6,875 nt of DNA, from positions 1-6,875 of the forward strand of contig JAFXFQ010000191.1 of assembly GCA_017520365.1 (NCBI GenBank), given 5' to 3'. The notes below the pieces were generated by a model. The model saw nothing but the letters and a program-made list of their open reading frames with translations, had not been told where the DNA came from and searched no databases. This stretch comes from Clostridia bacterium. GTDB taxonomy: Bacteria > Bacillota > Clostridia > Oscillospirales > CAG-272. Of the stretch, positions 5,767-6,875 are shown piece by piece (position 1 is the stretch's first letter; every line of letters begins with the position of its first letter). The position numbers were made by a program, and so were the translations under genes.

Positions 5767-6705
5767 ATGAAAAAACGAATTCTTGTGGTAAGCTCCGCTA
5801 ATATGGATTTCGTTCAGAGCGTTGAGCGTGTTCCGGATGCGGGAGAAACTGTAATTGAATCAAGGTCATATAGCTATGTTCCCGGCGGAAAGGGCGCAAA
5901 CAGTGCCCTTGCTTTTGCGCGCCTGGGTGCAGATACGGTCTTTTGCGCCAAGGTAGGCAGAGACGATAATGCGAGAAAGCTGAGAAAGCTTTACGAGTCA
6001 GAGGGTATAGATATAAGATTCCTGTCCGAGGACCGTGAGACCCCCACGGGCCTTGCATCCATCCTTGTTGAAGAAAACGGTGCAAACAGAATAATCGTAT
6101 ATCCCGGTGCAAACGAGAAGCTCTGTGAGCACGACGTTGAGGATGCCTTTACCTGCTATCCCGACGGCGTATTCGTTCAGCTTGAAATACCCGACAGTGC
6201 AGTGATCGCCGCAGCTCGCTTTGCAAGAGAGAATAAGATTCCCCTCTTCGTTGATGCAGGCCCCGCAAGAGAGGATTTCCCTTTGGAAAAGCTCTTCGGT
6301 GCCGAGATAATCTCTCCCAACGAAACAGAGTGCAGAATTCTCACAGGCATCACTCCCGATTCCGTTGATAATTGCCTTAAGGCCTGTATCCGCCTTGCCA
6401 CCATTACAGAGGCAAAGCACGTGGTGCTTAAGCTGGGCCACAGAGGAAGCTTTGTTTACGACGGAAAGTATTATAATATAGTCCCCTCTCATAAGGTACC
6501 CGTGGAGGATACAACTGCGGCAGGCGACGTGTTTACCGCCGCCCTCAGCTATGCCTATATCCAGAAGGGCGATATTCTTGAGTCTGCAAGATTTGCAACC
6601 CTTGCCGCTGCCATCTGCGTGTCCCGTAAGGGCGCATCCACCTCTATCCCAACCCTCAGAGAGGTAAAGGCATTTGCTAAGACAATAAGAGGCCCAAAAG
6701 CATAA
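5767..6705 (+). CDS. rbsK: Ribokinase-like PfkB-family sugar kinase
   Basis: A 312-residue cytoplasmic kinase, the usual ribokinase length. It should phosphorylate a sugar, most likely D-ribose to ribose 5-phosphate, using ATP. Ribokinase landmarks are in order: substrate-side N12 and D14; GGKGAN (40-45), the first PfkB signature; a QLE at 138-140 matching the ribokinase active-site Glu; NETE (185-188); KLGHRGS (222-228) in the nucleotide-binding part; and DTTAAGD (248-254), the anion hole with catalytic base D254. The AAGD form rather than GAGD also occurs in E. coli RbsK. RKGAST (287-292) matches the monovalent-cation region. No rbsD or ribose transporter lies nearby, so the sugar could come from nucleoside turnover, and another PfkB substrate such as deoxyribose is possible. 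Transcribed divergently from the glycosidase operon, and followed 15 nt later by ruvX in a probable operon. Confidence 0.85.
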   Translation: MKKRILVVSSANMDFVQSVERVPDAGETVIESRSYSYVPGGKGANSALAFARLGADTVFCAKVGRDDNARKLRKLYESEGIDIRFLSEDRETPTGLASILVEENGANRIIVYPGANEKLCEHDVEDAFTCYPDGVFVQLEIPDSAVIAAARFARENKIPLFVDAGPAREDFPLEKLFGAEIISPNETECRILTGITPDSVDNCLKACIRLATITEAKHVVLKLGHRGSFVYDGKYYNIVPSHKVPVEDTTAAGDVFTAALSYAYIQKGDILESARFATLAAAICVSRKGASTSIPTLREVKAFAKTIRGPKA

Positions 6706-6710
6706 AGGAG
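6704..6710 (+). promoter_or_regulatory. Ribosome binding site of ruvX overlapping the kinase stop
   Basis: AAAGGAG begins inside the sugar kinase TAA and lies 10 nt before the ruvX ATG at 6721. No promoter or terminator fits into the 15-nt gap, so the two genes should share a transcript. Confidence 0.7.
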
Positions 6711-6720
6711 AGATTTTGAT

Positions 6721-6875
6721 ATGGCAAAGATAGTACTGGGAGTCGACTATGGTGACGCAAGAACAGGCCTTGCCCTTAACGCAGGTACCTTCGCCTTCGG
6801 CGCAGGATGCGTGAGATGCGAGGGTATGAAGAAAACTGCCCAGGCCGTGGCCGATGCGGCAATTGAGAAAAAGGC
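6721..6875 (+). CDS. ruvX: RuvX/YqgF-like RNase H-fold nuclease, N-terminal part
   Basis: The first 51 codons plus two bases are present; the rest lies beyond the window edge (the family is usually about 140-150 residues). The opening KIVLGVDYGDARTGLAL carries the first strand of the RNase H-like fold and its metal-binding Asp (D9) in the DYG motif that marks YqgF/RuvX. The family acts in 16S rRNA 5'-end maturation and has also been described as a Holliday-junction resolvase. The usual AVSD after the first turn reads ALNA here (18-21), a mild departure. Its place after a sugar kinase is probably incidental co-transcription. The identification rests on a short N-terminus, but the motif is distinctive. 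Confidence 0.78.
   Translation, partial: MAKIVLGVDYGDARTGLALNAGTFAFGAGCVRCEGMKKTAQAVADAAIEKK

Noticed and set aside
5998..6492. 164-codon minus-strand frame inside the sugar kinase
   Set aside because: It lies wholly within a gene with clear catalytic motifs and shows no domain of its own. Codon-bias shadow.

Overview
The window looks like a piece of a gut-type Clostridia (Bacillota, Oscillospiraceae-like) genome. This is inferred from protein family resemblance, strong AGGAGG-type ribosome binding sites, and near-consensus sigma-70/sigma-A promoters with 17-bp spacers; no marker gene fixes the taxon. The first ~570 bases do not fit. They encode the zinc-ribbon and N-lobe of a Ser/Thr kinase of a type I associate with Lentisphaerota/Victivallales. 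The kinase stops dead at its hinge and runs into the 3' flank of an oppositely oriented aquaporin gene. This is either an assembly chimera or a genuine rearrangement breakpoint.

Layout from left to right. Bases 1-570: promoter and truncated kinase (+). 638-1354: AqpZ-like aquaporin (-) with its own promoter. 1537-2454: AAA_28-derived/CYTH fusion protein (+), divergent from the aquaporin. 2453-2489: strong bidirectional terminator. 5622 down to 2498: two-gene operon (-) with a cytoplasmic DUF4091/GH123-like glycosidase first and then a solute-binding lipoprotein, joined by a TGATG stop/start overlap. 5623-5766: divergent promoter region with three palindromes. 5767 to the end: ribokinase-like PfkB sugar kinase followed 15 nt later by the start of ruvX/yqgF (+), cut by the window edge.

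The genes do not form one pathway. The glycosidase and lipoprotein look like a small sugar-acquisition or glycan-salvage unit: the lipoprotein would bind a substrate outside, and the enzyme, which has no signal peptide, would act inside. No ABC permease or ATPase gene is present. The divergent sugar kinase is a plausible but unproven metabolic partner. The aquaporin and CYTH protein look like independent housekeeping or stress units. I saw no rRNA, tRNA, CRISPR array, insertion sequence or riboswitch. The points most worth a second look are the breakpoint near 569-576, the lost Walker A motif in the AAA_28-CYTH protein, the orphan lipoprotein coupled to a cytosolic glycosidase, and the operator-like palindromes in both divergent intergenic regions.
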